Made by a program: the position numbers and the translations under genes. A stretch of DNA of 64,000 bases, from NCBI GenBank assembly GCA_025200525.1, contig CM045762.1:190799154-190863153 (forward strand), in the 5' to 3' direction. Each line of letters starts with the position of its first letter. The stretch's first letter is position 1. Source of the stretch: Camellia lanceoleosa (Eukaryota; Streptophyta; Magnoliopsida; Ericales; Theaceae). Shown here one piece after another: positions 13,741 through 28,500 of the stretch. Below the pieces are notes generated by a model that did not search any database, had not been told where the DNA came from, and was given only the letters and a program-made list of their open reading frames with translations.

Positions 13741-16623
13741 ACGTCGTTTACTTACCATTTCTCACGCATTTGGGTTCAAACACTCGAACACTTATACAGA
13801 TTCTCCTGCACAGTGGCAAATATGTAAATACGGCGTTTACTTACCATTTCTCACGCATTAGGGTTCGAACACTCGAACACCTATACGGATTCTCCTACAC
13901 AGTGGTAGATATCTAAATATGTCGTTTACTTACCATTTCTCATGAATTAGAGTTCGAACACTCGAACACCTGTATGGATTCTCCTGCACAGTGGCAGATA
14001 TGTAAATACGGCGTTTACTTACCATTTCTCACGCAATAGGGTTCGAACACTCGAACACCTATACAGATTGTCCTGCATAGTGGCAGATATGTAAATACGT
14101 CGTTTACTTACCATTTCTCATGCATTAGGGTTCGAACACTGGAACACCTATACAGATTCTCTAGCACAGTGGCAGATACGTAAATACGACGTTTACTTAC
14201 CATTTCTCGCGCATTAGGGTTCGAACACTCGAACACTTATACGGATTCTCCTGCACAGTGGCAGATATGTAAATACGACGTTCACTTACCATTTCTCAGG
14301 CATTAGGGTTCGAACACTCGAACACCTATACGGATTCTCCTGCACAGTGGCAAATATGTAAACACGGCATCTACTTACCATTTCTCACGCATTAGAGTTC
14401 GAACATTCGAACACCTATACGGATTCTCCTGCACAGTGGTAGATATGTAAATACGGCGTTTACTTACCATTTCTCACGCATTAGGGTTCGAATAGTCGAA
14501 CACCTATACAGATTCTCCTGCACAGTGGCAGATATGTAAATACGGCGTTTATTTACCATTTCTCCCGTATTACGGTTCGAACACTCGACCACTTATACGT
14601 ATTCTCCTACACAGTGGAAAATACGTAAATACGGCGTTTACTTATCATTTCTCATGCATTGGGGTTCGAACACTCGAACGCCTATACGGATTCTCCTGCA
14701 CAGTGGCAAATATGTAAATACGACGTTCACTTACCATTTCTCAGGCATTACGGTTCGAACACTTCACTCCCTATACGGATTCTCCTGCACAGTGGCAAAT
14801 ATGTAAACACGGCATCTACTTACCATTTCTCACGCATTAGAGTTCGAACATTCGAACTCCTATACGGATTCTCCTGCACGGTGGTAGATATGTAAATACG
14901 GCGTTTACTTACCATTTCTCACGCATTAGGGTTCGAACAGTCGAACACCTATACAGATTCTCCTGCACAGTGGCAGATATGTAAATACGGCGTTTATTTA
15001 CCATTTCTCCCGCATTACGGATCGAACACTCGACCACCTATACGGATTCTCCTGCACAGTGGAAAATATGTAAATACGGCGTTTACTTATCATTTCTCAT
15101 GCATTGTGGTTCTAACACTCGAACGCCTATACGGATTCTCCTGCACAGTGGCAAATATGTAAATACGGTGTCTAGTTACCATTTCTCACGTATTCGACTT
15201 CGAACACTCGAACACACATACGGATTCTCCTGCACAGTGGCAGATATGTAAATACGGCGTTTACTTACCATTTCTCAGGCATTAGGGTTCGGACAATTCA
15301 ACACCTATATGTATTCTCCTGGACAGTGGCAGATTTGTAAATACGGCGTTTACATACCATTTGTCACGCATTGGAGTTCGAGCACTCGAACACCTATACG
15401 AATACTCCTGCACAGTGGCAGATATGTAAATACGGCGTTTACTTACCATTTCTCACGAATTAGCGTTCGAACACTCGACCACCTATACGGATTCTCTTGC
15501 ACAATGGCAGATTTGTAAATACGCCGTTGACTTACCATTTCTCACGCATTAGGGTTCGAACACTCGAACAACCATACGGATTCTCCTGCACAGTGGCAGA
15601 TATGTAAATACGGCGTTTACTTACCATTTCTCACGCATTAGGGTTCGAACACTCGAACACCTATACGGATTCTCCTGCACAGTGGCAAATATGTAAATAC
15701 GGCGTTTACTTACCATTTCTCACGCATTAGGGTTCGAACACTCGAACACCTATACGGATTCTCCTGCACAGTGGTAGATATGTAAATATGGCGTTTACTT
15801 ACCATTTCTCATGAATTAGAGTTCGAACACTCGAACACCCGTATGGATTCTCCCACACAGTGGCAGATATGTAAATACGGCGTTTACTTACCATTTCTCA
15901 CGCATTACACGAACACTCGAACACCAGTACGGATTCGCCTGCACAGTGGCAAATATGTAAATATGGCGTTTACTTACCATTTCTCACGCAATAGGGTTCG
16001 AACACTCGAACACCTATACAGATTCTCCTGCATAGTGGCAGATATGTAAATACGTCGTTTACTTACCATTTCTCATGCATTAGGGTTCGAACACTCGAAC
16101 ACCTATACAGATTCTCTAGCATAGTGGCAGATATGTAAATACGGCGTTAACCTACCATTTCTCACGCGTTAGGGTTCGAACAATCGAACTCCTGTATGGA
16201 TTCTCCTCCACAGTGGCAGATATGTAAATATGACGTTTACTTACCATTTCTCGCGCATTAGGATTCGAACACCTATACGGATTCTCCTGCACAGTGACAG
16301 ATATGTAAATACGACGTTCACCTACCATTTCTCAGGCATTAGGGTTCGAACACTCGAACACCTATACGAATTCTCCTGCACAGTGGCAAATATGTAAACA
16401 TGGCATCTACTTACCATTTCTCACGCATTAGAGTTCGAACATTCGAACACCTATACGGATTCTCCTGCACAGGGGTAGATATGTAAATACGGCGTTTACC
16501 TACCATTTCTCACGCATTAGGGTTCGAACAGTCGAACACCTATACAGATTCTCCTGCACAGTGGCAGATATGTAAATACGGCGTTTATTTACCATTTCTC
16601 CCGCATTACGGTTCGAACGCTCG

Positions 16624-16628
16624 ACCAC
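16624..16628. repeat. Target-site duplication, left (ACCAC)
   Basis: ACCAC immediately precedes the TG terminus of the inserted element and is repeated immediately after its CA terminus. The 5 bp length is normal for LTR-retrotransposon integrase. The paralogous empty site at about 15010-15060 (CCCGCATTACGG...CTCGACCACCTATACGG) has a single ACCAC, supporting the assignment. Confidence 0.9.
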
Positions 16629-19495
16629 TGTCACACCCCAAATCCGCCCCTAAAAATTTGGGCATGACCCATTCGAAAACGGACACTAAACCTGATAAAT
16701 ATTATCTATGGGGCCTGAACGGAAGCATTTAATAACATATAATAGTATAAAATAATATCCATTGAGCTACCACTACTATGCCAGGATCACAGACAAAACA
16801 TAATGCAGATAAATAAACAATGACATGCATCTGGAGATAACTAAGTATATATACATATACAGACCCAGCCCCTAAGATCGGGCGTATACGAAAACATGGG
16901 AAAATATATAGATTACATACACACCAAGCTTCATAAACATTTAGGGTACAAAGTGTTAACTTAGAAAAACTCCATAACATGAGCGGTCATCTTCTAAGGG
17001 TTTAGACACTTAGGGATTGACAACTGGGTGATGGAAGCCACAGGCTAAGATTGACCTTCAGGTTGAGTGCCTACAGAAACAGACATAAAATAAAGTGAGT
17101 CAAGCTCAGTGAATAATAGTACATTAATCATGTAATGTTCCATTCACACAATAAAGTATATAACCGCAGAAGTACATGTTTAATTACACTCTGTAAAAGC
17201 CATGAGTCCAGTTTCCTTAACAAAGCAGTTTAGTATATACAGAGGATTCAAAATGTTCATGTTCTCATATACAGAATAGCCATCAGTCTCAAAAGTTACA
17301 GAATAGCCTTTCGGCCCAGTCGTAACAGAACGGCTTATCAGCCCAGAGATAACAGAACGCATAAAGCGTAACAGATTGCATAAAGCGTGAGGGTACAGAA
17401 CTAGTAGAAAATAATAAGTTTTGAAACCAACAGACATATCATGCTAAATCGTAAACGGAATAGATCAATAGACAATATGTACAACCAGAATCAATAAACA
17501 GAGCAGAACCATCTCAAAGTCATCTGAATATCGCCAGACCATAAACAGATTAAATAAATAGAGCGGAACAATCCCAATCGATACATATGCAACCATCTTT
17601 ACTGACAGAAAACTGAACGTTATCAACCGACATTAATAGTAACGACAAACATTAGCAGCAATTGAACATACATCCGACGTATTAGTACTCACATTTCACT
17701 TGCTTATTACAAATTAATGCCACCAACTTGCGGACAACAGAATGTGCATTTTATCTATCGAAATGGTTGTCTCATAATTAATTAAGATGATACCAATTGC
17801 TTACAGATAACAGAGGATTAATATACCATATAAACAGAACAGAATAGTTCCATAGACATACCGTTGTATGCAGCTACCTCAACATTCATACTGATTTCTG
17901 ATTAACTTAATGCTAGTGAAATCACTTACAAAGAATAGAGCGTTAATACCATAATCATTATCAGAAAGTAATATGTACATATAGCATACTATTACTCACA
18001 GTGATTAGACGCTTGGTCCGCCTCTGTAATTGACCCTACACAATTCATCATAATACAGCACCATTTAATTGCCACTATTATTCAATACAACATTATCCAA
18101 CATAATCAACATCACTTGGTTCATCAATACAATTTACGACCTTACATAATTCACAATAAATCCTTGAATTCTATTTTATCATTCTAAAACCAAGTTCATA
18201 TCATCTATATCCTTAATTAGATGATTTCTCTAATTTTCCCTTTACATGATAGCATAAATTCCAACATTTATAACAAATTCATTTGCAATTCTAAACATAG
18301 TTTTCAAACATTTCCAAATTCTAATTCAACTTGAACACATATCATTCCACACTTAAATTTCGTTACTTCTACCTTCCACTTGAGCCAATACATTGATTAT
18401 CAACACTAATCAACTTAGGGTTTCCAAGGAAATTGGGGGTTTCTTCTCTTTTCTTAGTGAAATCACCAAATCAATAATTACTATATGCCAATATGCTAAA
18501 ACATTCAACATCCTTTGAGAAGTAGAGTGGAAGCCCCAATTGTGCATAAACATTAAACCATAAGTGTCCCTAGCCCATAATTAACTCAAGATTCCAAAAT
18601 GTCACCAAAATCTCAAGGTACCAACGAAATCACTTCGAAACATAAACATTCAAGGCTAAGAGAACCCCTTACCTCGAAATTAGAAGCAAAGAAGCTAGGT
18701 TGAACACAACCTCTCGAAATCCCAAAATTTAATCGGTTGGAAAAGTTGATCTTCACTTCTTCTTCTTCCCTTGGTGGAAAATCTAGCTCAAATCTAAGAA
18801 AAAAGGAAGTATTTGGGGATCAAAACTCTAGGGTTTTCGGACCTAGAGAGAAAAGAGAAGAAGGAAAAAGGAAAATGGAAGAAATGATCCAAAAATCTGG
18901 TTTAAAAGCTGCTGTCCCGTAATCTCCGCTCGAGCGTAGAAATTCCCGCTCGAGCGGACCTGTTTTCAGCACAGATTCCAAAACTTTGAACAGGTATAAC
19001 TCTCTCATTCGGACTCCGTTTTAGGTCATGCTTGTGGTCAAATTGAAGCCCCGGAGATAAGCTTTCCAATGGTTCTAACCTCACATCCAAATTCAAAGTG
19101 TACAAAAAGAAAAGGTCAAAAGAGTGACGGTTGGTTGTAAATGAATTACTCAAATTAAGGTTTTTGGTCCAATCCTACTTTACCCTCATCTTATCATCTC
19201 AATCCATATCCCAAAATAAGGTAAGAACATTTCAAATACACTAAGAAGAACATCAAAAATGAGTTCACATGCTTCAGAATCAAACTTACCCAGGCGACCC
19301 GCTCGAGCGCCCAATATTGCGCTCGAGCGCGCAGACCAACAAAGTCGTCCGCTCGAGCGTAAACTTCTCCGCTCGAGCGGAGAATCACAACTCCCAGAAT
19401 CTCAAGCCGTCTGAAAAATTGTTGGAAACCCCAAAAGTCCGCTCGAGCGGCCACTCCTCCGCTCGAGCGGAGGAAAGAATTTCTGGGTCGTTACA
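16629..19495. mobile_element. Probable solo LTR (2,867 bp) in the satellite
   Basis: The insert begins TGTCACACCCC, ends GGGTCGTTACA and is flanked by ACCAC on both sides. TG...CA ends and a 5 bp duplication are the hallmarks of an LTR. No internal direct repeat, primer-binding site or reverse-transcriptase frame is visible, and the open frames are short, so the simplest reading is a solo LTR left by LTR-LTR recombination. AT-rich DNA fills most of it, with an AATAAA at about 17152. Orientation is not settled. Read on the minus strand it would start TGTAACGACCC and end GGGGTGTGACA, and the palindrome cluster at 18927-19469 would then lie in U3. The LTR length and terminal bases suit a Ty3/gypsy chromovirus, but family membership is a guess without a database comparison. 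Confidence 0.85.
18927..19469. repeat. Four pairs of the palindrome CGCTCGAGCG at 20 bp spacing
   Basis: The perfect 10 bp palindrome CGCTCGAGCG occurs eight times: 18927, 18947, 19300, 19320, 19350, 19370, 19440 and 19460. The copies form four pairs, and in every pair the two starts are exactly 20 bp apart, although the 10 bp between them differ. Six copies are extended by a C on the left, and several by a G on the right. The cluster lies at one end of the LTR, where promoter and enhancer sequences sit if the element is on the minus strand. Confidence 0.95.
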
Positions 19496-19500
19496 ACCAC
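19496..19500. repeat. Target-site duplication, right (ACCAC)
   Basis: This is the second copy of the 5 bp duplication. Satellite then resumes in the correct monomer phase with CTATATGGATTCTCC. Confidence 0.9.
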
Positions 19501-22500
19501 CTATATGGATTCTCCTGCACAGTGGCAAATATGTAAATACGGCGTTTACTTATCATTTCTCATGCATTGGGGTTCGAACACTCGAACGCCTATACGGATT
19601 CTCCTGCACAGTGACAAATATGTAAATACGGTGTCTAGTTACCATTTCTCACGCATTCGAGTTCGAACACTCGAACACACATACGGATTCTCCAACACAG
19701 TGGCAGATATCTAAATACGGCGTTTACTTACCATTTCTCACGCATTAGGGTTCGGACAATTCAACACCTATACGTATTCTCCTGGACAGTGGCAGATTTG
19801 TAAATACGGCGTTTACATACCATTTCTCATGCATTAGAGTTCGAGCACTTGAACACCTATACGAATACTCCTGCACAGTGGCAGATATGTAAATACGGCG
19901 TTTACTTACCATTTCTCACGCATTAGCGTTCGAACACTCGACCACCTATACGGATTCTCCTGCACAATGGCAGATTTGTAAAGACGCCGTTGACTTACCA
20001 TTTCTCAAGCATTACGGTTTGAACACTCGACCACCTATACGGATTCTCCTGCACAGTGGCAAATATGTAAATACGGTGTTTACTTACCATTTCTCATGCA
20101 TTGGGGTTCGAACACTCGAACACCTATACGGATTCTCCTGCACAGTGGCTGATATGTAAATACGTCATTTACTTACCTTTTCTCATGCATTGGGGTTCGA
20201 ACACTCGAACACTGATACGGATTCGCCTACATAGTGGCAGATATGTAAATACGGCGTTTACTTTCCATTTCTCACACATTGGGGTTCGAACACTCGAACA
20301 ACCATACGGATTCTCACGCACAGTGGCAGATATGTAAATACGTCGTTTACTTACCATTTCTAAGGCATTTGGGTTCAAACACTCGAACGCTTATACAGAT
20401 TCTCCTGCACAGTGGCAAATATGTAAATACGGCGTTTACTTACCATTTCTCACGCATTAGGGTTCGAACACTCGAACACCCATACGGATTCTCCTGCACA
20501 GTGGCCGATATGTAAATACGACGTTTACTTACCAGTTCTCACGCATTACACAAACAATCGAACACCTGTACGGATTCGCCTACACAGTGGCAGATATGTA
20601 AATACGGCGTTTACATACCATTTCTCAGGGATTAGGGTTCGAACACTCGAGCACCTATACAGATTCTCCTGCACATTGGTAGATATGTAAATACGGCGTT
20701 TACTTATAATTTCTCACGCATTACGGTTCGAACACTCGAACACCTATACGGATTCTCTTGCACAGTGGCAGATATGTAAATACGGCATTTACTTACCATT
20801 TGTCACGCATTACGGTTCGAACACTCGAACACCTATACGGATTCTCCTGCACAGTGGCAGATATGTAAATACGGCATTTACTTACCATTTCTCACGCGTT
20901 AGGGTTTGAACACTCGAACAACCATACGGATTCTCCTGCACAGTGGCTGATATGTAAATACGTCGTTTAGTTACCATTTCTCACGCATTTGGGTTCAAAC
21001 ACTCGAACACTTATACGGATTCTCCTGCACAGTGGCAAATACGTAAATACGGCGTTTACTTACCATTTCTCACGCATTAGGGTTCGAACACTCGAACACC
21101 TATACAGATTCACCTGCACAGTGGCAGATATGTAAATACGGCGTTAACTTACCATTTCTCATGCGTTAGGGTTCGAACAATCGAACTCCTGTACGGATTC
21201 TCCTGCACAGTTGCAGATATGTAAATTCGGCGTTTACTTTGCATTTCTCACGCATTAGGGTTTGAACACTCGAATACCTATACTGATTCTCCTGCACAAT
21301 GGCAGATATCTAAATATGACGTTCACTTACCATTTCTAAGGCATTAGGGTTCGAACACTTGAACACCTATGTGGATTCTCCTGCATAGTGGCAGATATGT
21401 TAATACGGTATTTACTTACCATTTCTCACGCGTTAGAGTCCGAACATTCGAACACCGAGACGGATTCTCCTGCACAGTGGTTGATATGTAAATATGGCAT
21501 TTACTTACCATTTCTCACGCGTTAAGGTTCGAACACTCGAACACTTATATGGATTCTCCTGCACAGTGGCAGATATGTAAATACGACGTTTACTTACCAT
21601 TTCTCACGCATTGGGTTTCGAACACTCGTACACCTATACAGATTCTCCTGCACAGTGGCAGATATGTAAATACGGCGTTTACATACCATTCCTCAGGCAT
21701 TAGGGTTCGAACACTCGAACACCTCTACGGATTCTCCTGCACAGTGGCAGATATGTAAATACGGCGTTCACTTACCATTTCTCATGTATTAGGGTTCGAG
21801 CACTCGAACATCTATACGGATTGTCCTGCACAGTGGCAGATATGTAAATACGGCGTTTACATACCTTTCTCACGCGTTAGGGTTTGAACACTCGAACACC
21901 TATACAAATTCTCCTGCACAGTGGCAGATATGTAAATACGGCGTTAACTTAAGATTTCTCACGCATTAGGGTTCGAACACTCGAACACCTATACGGATTG
22001 TCCTGCACAGTGGTAGATATGTAAATACGATGTTCACTTGCCATTTCTCAGGCATTAGGGTTCGAACACTCGATCACCTATACGGATTCTCCTGCACAGT
22101 GGCAGATATGTAAATACGGCGTTTACTTCCCATTTCTCATGCATTCGGATTCAAACACTCGAACGCCTATACGGATTCTCCTGCGCAGTGGCAAATATGT
22201 AAATATGTTGTTTACTTACCATTTCTCACGCATTCGGGTTCGAACACTCGAACACCTATACGGATTCTCCTGCACAGTGGCGGATATGCAAATACAGCGT
22301 TTACTTACCATTTCTCTCGCATTAGGGTTCGAACAATCCAACACCTATACGGATTCTCCTGGACCGTGGCAGATTTGTAAATACGGCGTTTACTTACCAT
22401 TTCTCACGCATTAGAGTTCGAACACTCGAACAGCTATACGGATTCCCCTGCATAGTGGCAGATATGTAAGTACGGCGTTTACTTTCCATTTCTCAGGCAT

Positions 22501-25500
22501 TAGGGTTCGAACCCTCGAACACCTATACGGATTCTCCTGCACAATGGCAGATATGTAAATACGGTGTTTACTTACCATTTCTCACGCATTAGCTTTCGAA
22601 CACTCAACCACCTATACGGATTCTCCTGCACAGTGGCAGATATGTAAGTACGGCGTTTACTTACCATTTCTCGGGCATTACGGTTCGAACACTCGACCAC
22701 CTATACGGATTCTCCTACACAGTGGCAGATATGTAAATACGTCATTGACTTACCATTTCTCATGCATTGGGGTTCGAACACTCGAACAACGATACCGATT
22801 CTTCTGGAGAGTGGCAGATATGTAAATATGGCGTTTACTTACCTTTTCTCGCACATTAGGGTTCGAACACTCGAACAACTATACGGATTCTGCTGCACAG
22901 TGGCAGATATGTAGACACATCGTTTACTTACCATTTCTCACGCCTTTGGGTTCAAACACTCGAACACTTATACGGATTCTGCTGCATAGTGGCAAATATG
23001 CAATACGACATTTACTTACCATTTCTCACGCATTAGGGTTCGAACACTCGAACACCTATACTGATTCTCCTGCACAGTGGCAGATATGTAAATACGGCGT
23101 TTGCTTACCATCTCGTACGAATTAGGGTTCGAACACTCGAACACCCATACGGATTCCCCTGCACAGTGGCAGATATGTAAATACGGCGTTTACTTACCAG
23201 TTCTCACGCATTACACGAACACTCGAACACCTGTACGGATTCGCCTGCACGTTGGCAGATATGTAAATACGGCATTTACATACCATTTCTCACGCATTAG
23301 GGTTCGACCACTCGAACACCTATATAGATTCTCCTGCAGATTGGTAGATATGTAAATACGGCGTTTATTTATAATTTCTCACGCATTACGGTTCGAACAC
23401 TCGAACACCTATACGGATCCTCCGGCACAGTGGCAGATATGTAAATACGGCGTTTACTTACCATTTCTCACGCATTATGGTTCGAACACACGAACAACTA
23501 TACGGATTCTCCTGCACAGTGGCAGATGTGTAAATACGGCGTTTACTTACCATTTCTCACGCATTACGGTTCGAACACTCGAACACCTATACGGATTCTC
23601 CTGCACAGTGGCAAATATGTAAATACGGCGTTTACTTACCATTTCTCACGCGTTAGGTTTCGAACACTCGAACAACCATACGGATTCTCCTGCACAGTGG
23701 TAGATATGTAAATCCATCGTTTAGTTACCATTTCTCACGCATTTGGGTTCAAACACTCGAACACTTATACGGATTCTCCTGTACAGTGGCAAATATGTAA
23801 ATACGGCGTTTACTTACCATTTCTCACGCATTAGGGTTCGAACACTCGAACACCTATACAGATTCTCTTGCACAGTGGTAGATATGTAAATACGGCGTTA
23901 ACTTACCATTTCCGACGCGTTAGGGTTCGAAGAATCGGACTCCTGTACGGATTCTCCTGCACAGTGGCAGTTATGTAAATACGTCGTTTACTTACCATTT
24001 CTCACGCATTAGGCTTCGAACACTCGAATGCCTATTCGGATTCTCCTGCACAGAGGCAGATATGTAAATACGACGTTCACTTACCATTTCTCAGGCATTA
24101 GGGTTCGAACACTCGAACACCTGTACGGATTCTCCTGCACAGTGGCAGATATGTAAATACGGCGTTTACTTACCATTTCTCACGCATTAGGGTTCGAAGA
24201 CTCGAACACCTATAAGGATTCTCCTGCACAGTGGCAGATATGTAAATGTGGCATTTCCTTACCATTTCTCAGGCATTAGGGTTCGAACACTCGAACACCT
24301 ATACGGATTCTCCTGCACAGGGGCAGATATGTAAATAGGGCGTTTACTTACCATTTCTCACGCATTGGGGTTCGAACACTCGAGCTCCTATACGGATTCT
24401 CCTGCACAGTGGCAGATATGTAAATACGGCGTTTATTTACCATTTCTCACGCATTAGGGTTCGAACATTCGAACACCTATACGGATTCTCCTGGACAGTG
24501 GCAGATATGTAAATACGGCGTTTACTCACCATTTCTCACGCATTAGGGTTCGAACACTCGAACACCTATACGGATTCTCCTGCACAGTGGCAGATATGTA
24601 AATGCGGCGTTTACTTACCATTTCTCAAGCATTAGGGTTCGAACCCTCGAACACCTATACGGATTCTCCTGCACAGTGGCAGATATGTAAATACGGCGTT
24701 AACTTACCATTTCTCACGCATTAGGGTTCGAACACTCGAAGAACCAAACGGATTCTCCTGCACAGTGGCAGATATGTAAACACTTACCATTTCTCATGCC
24801 TTTGGGTTCAAACACTCGAACACTTATACGGATTCTCCTGCATACTAGCAAATATGTAATACGACGTTTACTTATCATTTCTCACGCATTAGTGTTCGAA
24901 CACTCGAACACCTATCGGATTCTCCTGCACAGTGGCAGATATGTAAATACGGTGTTCACTTACCATCTCTCACGAATTAGGGTTTGAACACTCGAACACC
25001 CATACGGATTCTCCTGCACAGTGTCAGATATGTAAATACAGCGTTTACTTACCAGTTCTCACGCATTACACGAACACTCGAACACCTGTACGGATTCGCC
25101 TGCACAGTGGCAGATATGTAAATACGGCGTTAATTACCATTTCTCACGCATTAGGGTTCGAACACTCGAATACCTATACGGATTCTCCTGGACAGTGGCA
25201 GATATGTAAATATGACGTTCACTTACCATTTCTCAGGCGTTAGGGTTCGAACATTTGAACACCTATACGGATTCTCCTCCACAGTGGCAGATATGTAAAT
25301 ACGATATTTACTTACCATTTCTCATGCATTGGAGTTCGAACATTGGAACACCTATATGGATTCTCCTGCCCAGTGGCAGATGTGTAAATACGGCGTTTAC
25401 TTACCATTTCTCATGCGTTAGGGTTCGAACACTCGAACACGTATACGGATTCTCCTGCACAGTGGCAGATATGCAAATACGACGTTTACTTACCATTTCT

Positions 25501-28500
25501 CACGCATTGGGGTTCGAACACTCGAACACCTATACGGATTCTCCTGCACAGTGGCAGATATATAAATACGGCGTTTACTTACCATTTCTTACGCATTAGG
25601 GTTCGAACAATCCAACACCTATACGGATTCTCCCGGACAGTGGCAGATTTGTAAATACGGCGTTTACTTACCATTTCTCACGCATTAGAGTTCGAACACT
25701 CGATCACCTATACGGATTCTCCTGCATAGTGGCAGATATGTAAATACAGCATTTACTTTCCATTTCTCAGGCATTACGGTTCGAACACTTGAACACCTAT
25801 ACGGATTCTCCTGCACAGTGGCAGATATGTAAATACGGCGTTTACTTACCATTTCTCACGCATTAGCGTTCGAACACTCGACCACCTACACGGATTCTCC
25901 TGCACAGTGGCAGATATGTAAGTACGGCGTTTACTTACCATTTCTCATGCATTACGGTTCGAACACTCGACCACCTTACGGATTCTCCTACACAATGGCA
26001 GATATGTAAATACGTCATTTACTTACCATTTCTCATGCATTGGGGTTCGAACACTCGAACACCGATACAGATTCTCCTGCACAGTGGCAGATATGTAAAT
26101 ACGGTGTTTACCTTCTATTTCTCAGGCATTAGGGTTCGAACATTCGAACACCTACACGGATTCTCCTACACAGTGGTGGATATGTTAATATGGCGTTTAC
26201 TTACCATTTCTCAAGCATTAGGGTTCGAACACTCGACCACCCATACGGATTCTCCTGCACAGTGGCAGATATGTAAATACGGTGTTTACTTACCATTTCT
26301 CATGCATTAAGGTTCGAACACTCGACCACCTATACGGATTCTCCTGCACTGTGGTAGATTTGTAAATACAGCGTTTACTTACCATTTCTCCAGCATTACG
26401 GTTCGAACACTCGACCACCTATACGGATTCTCCTGCACTGTGGTAGATATGTAAATACGGCGTTTACTTACCATTTCTCATGCATTGGGATTCGAACACT
26501 CGAACACCTATACGGATTATCCTGCACAGTGGAAGATATGTAAATACGACGTTTCTTACCATTTCTCAGGCATTAGGGTTTGAACACTCAAACACCTATA
26601 CGGATTCTCCTGCATAGTGGCAGATAGGTAAATACGGCGTTTACTTTCCATTTCTCAGGCATTAGGGTTCGAACACTCGACCACCCACACGGATTCTCCT
26701 GCACAGTGGCAGATATGTAAATACGGCGTTTACTTACCATTTCTCATGCATTAAGGTTCGAACACTCGACCACCTATACGGATTCTCCTCCACAATGGCA
26801 GATATGTAAATACGGCGTTTACTTACCATTTCTCAAGAACTAGGGTTCGAACACTCGAACACCTATACGGATTCTCCTGCACAGTGGCAAATATGTAAAT
26901 ACGGCGTTTACTTACCATTTCTCATGCATTGGGACTCGAACACTCGAACACCTATACGGATTCTCCTGCACAGTGGCAGATACGTAAATACGACGTTTCT
27001 TACCATTTCTCAGGCATTAGGGTTTGAACACTCGAACACCTATACGGATTCTCCTGCACAGTGGCAGATAGGTAAATACGGCGTTTACTTTCCATTTCTC
27101 AGCCATTAGGGTTCGAACACTCGACCACCTATACGGATTCTCCTACATAGTGGCAGATATGTAAATACGTCATTTACTTACCATTTCTCATGCATTGGGG
27201 TTCGAACACTCGAACACTGATACAGATTCTCATGCACAATGGTAGATATGTAATTACGACGTTTACTTACCATTTCTCACGCATAAGGGTTCTAACAGTC
27301 GAACAACCATAGTTATTCTCCTGCACAGTGGCAGATATTTAAACACATCGTTTACTCACCATTTCCCACGCCTTTGCGTTCAAACACCCGAACACTTATA
27401 CGGATTCTCCTGCATAGTGGCAAATACGTAATACGGCGTTTACTTACCATTTCTCTCGCACTGGGATTCGAACACTCGAACACCTATACGGATTCTCCTG
27501 CATAGTGTCAAATATGTAAATACGGCGTTTACTTACCATTTCTCACGAATTAGGGTTCGAACACTCGAACACCCATACGGATTCTCCAGCACAGTGGCAG
27601 ATATGTAAATACGGCGTTTACTTACCATTTCTCACGCATTACTCGAAAACTTGAAAACCTGTACGGATTCTCCTGCACAGTGGCAGATATGTAAATACGG
27701 CGTTTACTTACCATTTCTCACGCATTAGGGTTCGAACACTCGAACACCTGTACGGATTCTCCTGCACAGTGGCAGATATGTAAATACGGCGTTTACTTAC
27801 CATTTCTCACGCATTAGGGTTCGAAGACTCGAACACCTATAAGGATTCTCCTGCATAGTGGCAGATATGTAAATACGACATTTACTTTGCATTTCTCACA
27901 CATTAGTGTTCGAACATTCGAACACCTATACGGATTCTTCTGCACAGTGGCAGATATGTAAATACGGCGTTTACTCACCATTTCTCACGCATTAGGGTTC
28001 GAACACTCGAACACCTATACAGATTCTCCTACACAGTGGCAGATATGTAAATACGGTGTTTACTTTCCATTTCTCAGGCATTAGGGTTCGAACCCTCGAA
28101 CACCTATACGGATTCTCCTGCACAGTGGCAGATATGTAAATATGGCATTTACTTACCATTTCTCAAGCATTAGGGTTCAACCACTCGACCACCCATACGG
28201 ATTCTCCTGCACAGTGGCAGATATGTAAATACGGCGCTCACTTACCATTTCTCACGCATTACACGAAAACTCGAACAACTGTACGGAATCGCCTGCACAG
28301 TGGCAGATATGTAAATACGGCGTTTACTTACCATTTCTCACGTATTAGGCTTCGAACACTCGAACACCGATACAGATTCTCCTGCACAGTGGCAGATATG
28401 TAAATACGGCGTTTACTTACCATTTCTCACGCATAAGGGTTCGAACACTCGAACACCTATACGGATTGTCCTGCACAGTGGCAGAGATGTAAATACGGAC

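Larger units (their letters stand above)
1..16628. repeat. 89 bp satellite array, left segment
   Basis: This is a head-to-tail tandem array with an 89 bp monomer. Each monomer runs through GGTTCGAACACTCGAAC, then TATACGGATTCTCC, then GTGGCAGATATGTAAATACG, then a GCGTTTACTTACC block and CATTTCTCACGCATTAG. Two common classes differ after the dyad: CTCGAACACC and CTCGACCACC. A further linked subtype has TTTCC, CAGGCATTAG and TTCGAACCCTCG together. Because 89 leaves remainder 2 when divided by 3, any open frame cycles through all three frames every three monomers. This gives many spurious open frames of 60-150 codons on both strands, with the same phrase recurring in each; none is a gene. Higher-order periods are listed separately. 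The length is half of 178 bp, a nucleosome-sized dimer. A (peri)centromeric role is inference only. Confidence 0.97.

Noticed and set aside
1..16628. CRISPR-like array
   Set aside because: The repeats have no unique spacers; the full 89 bp is repeated and the context is a plant genome.
16729..17437. Short minus-strand open frames in the solo LTR
   Set aside because: They are 80-90 codons in AT-rich LTR sequence, with no recognisable domain.
19269..19625. Open frame of 118 codons crossing from the solo LTR into the satellite
   Set aside because: It spans the insertion junction, so it cannot be an ancestral gene; its C-terminal part is satellite translation.
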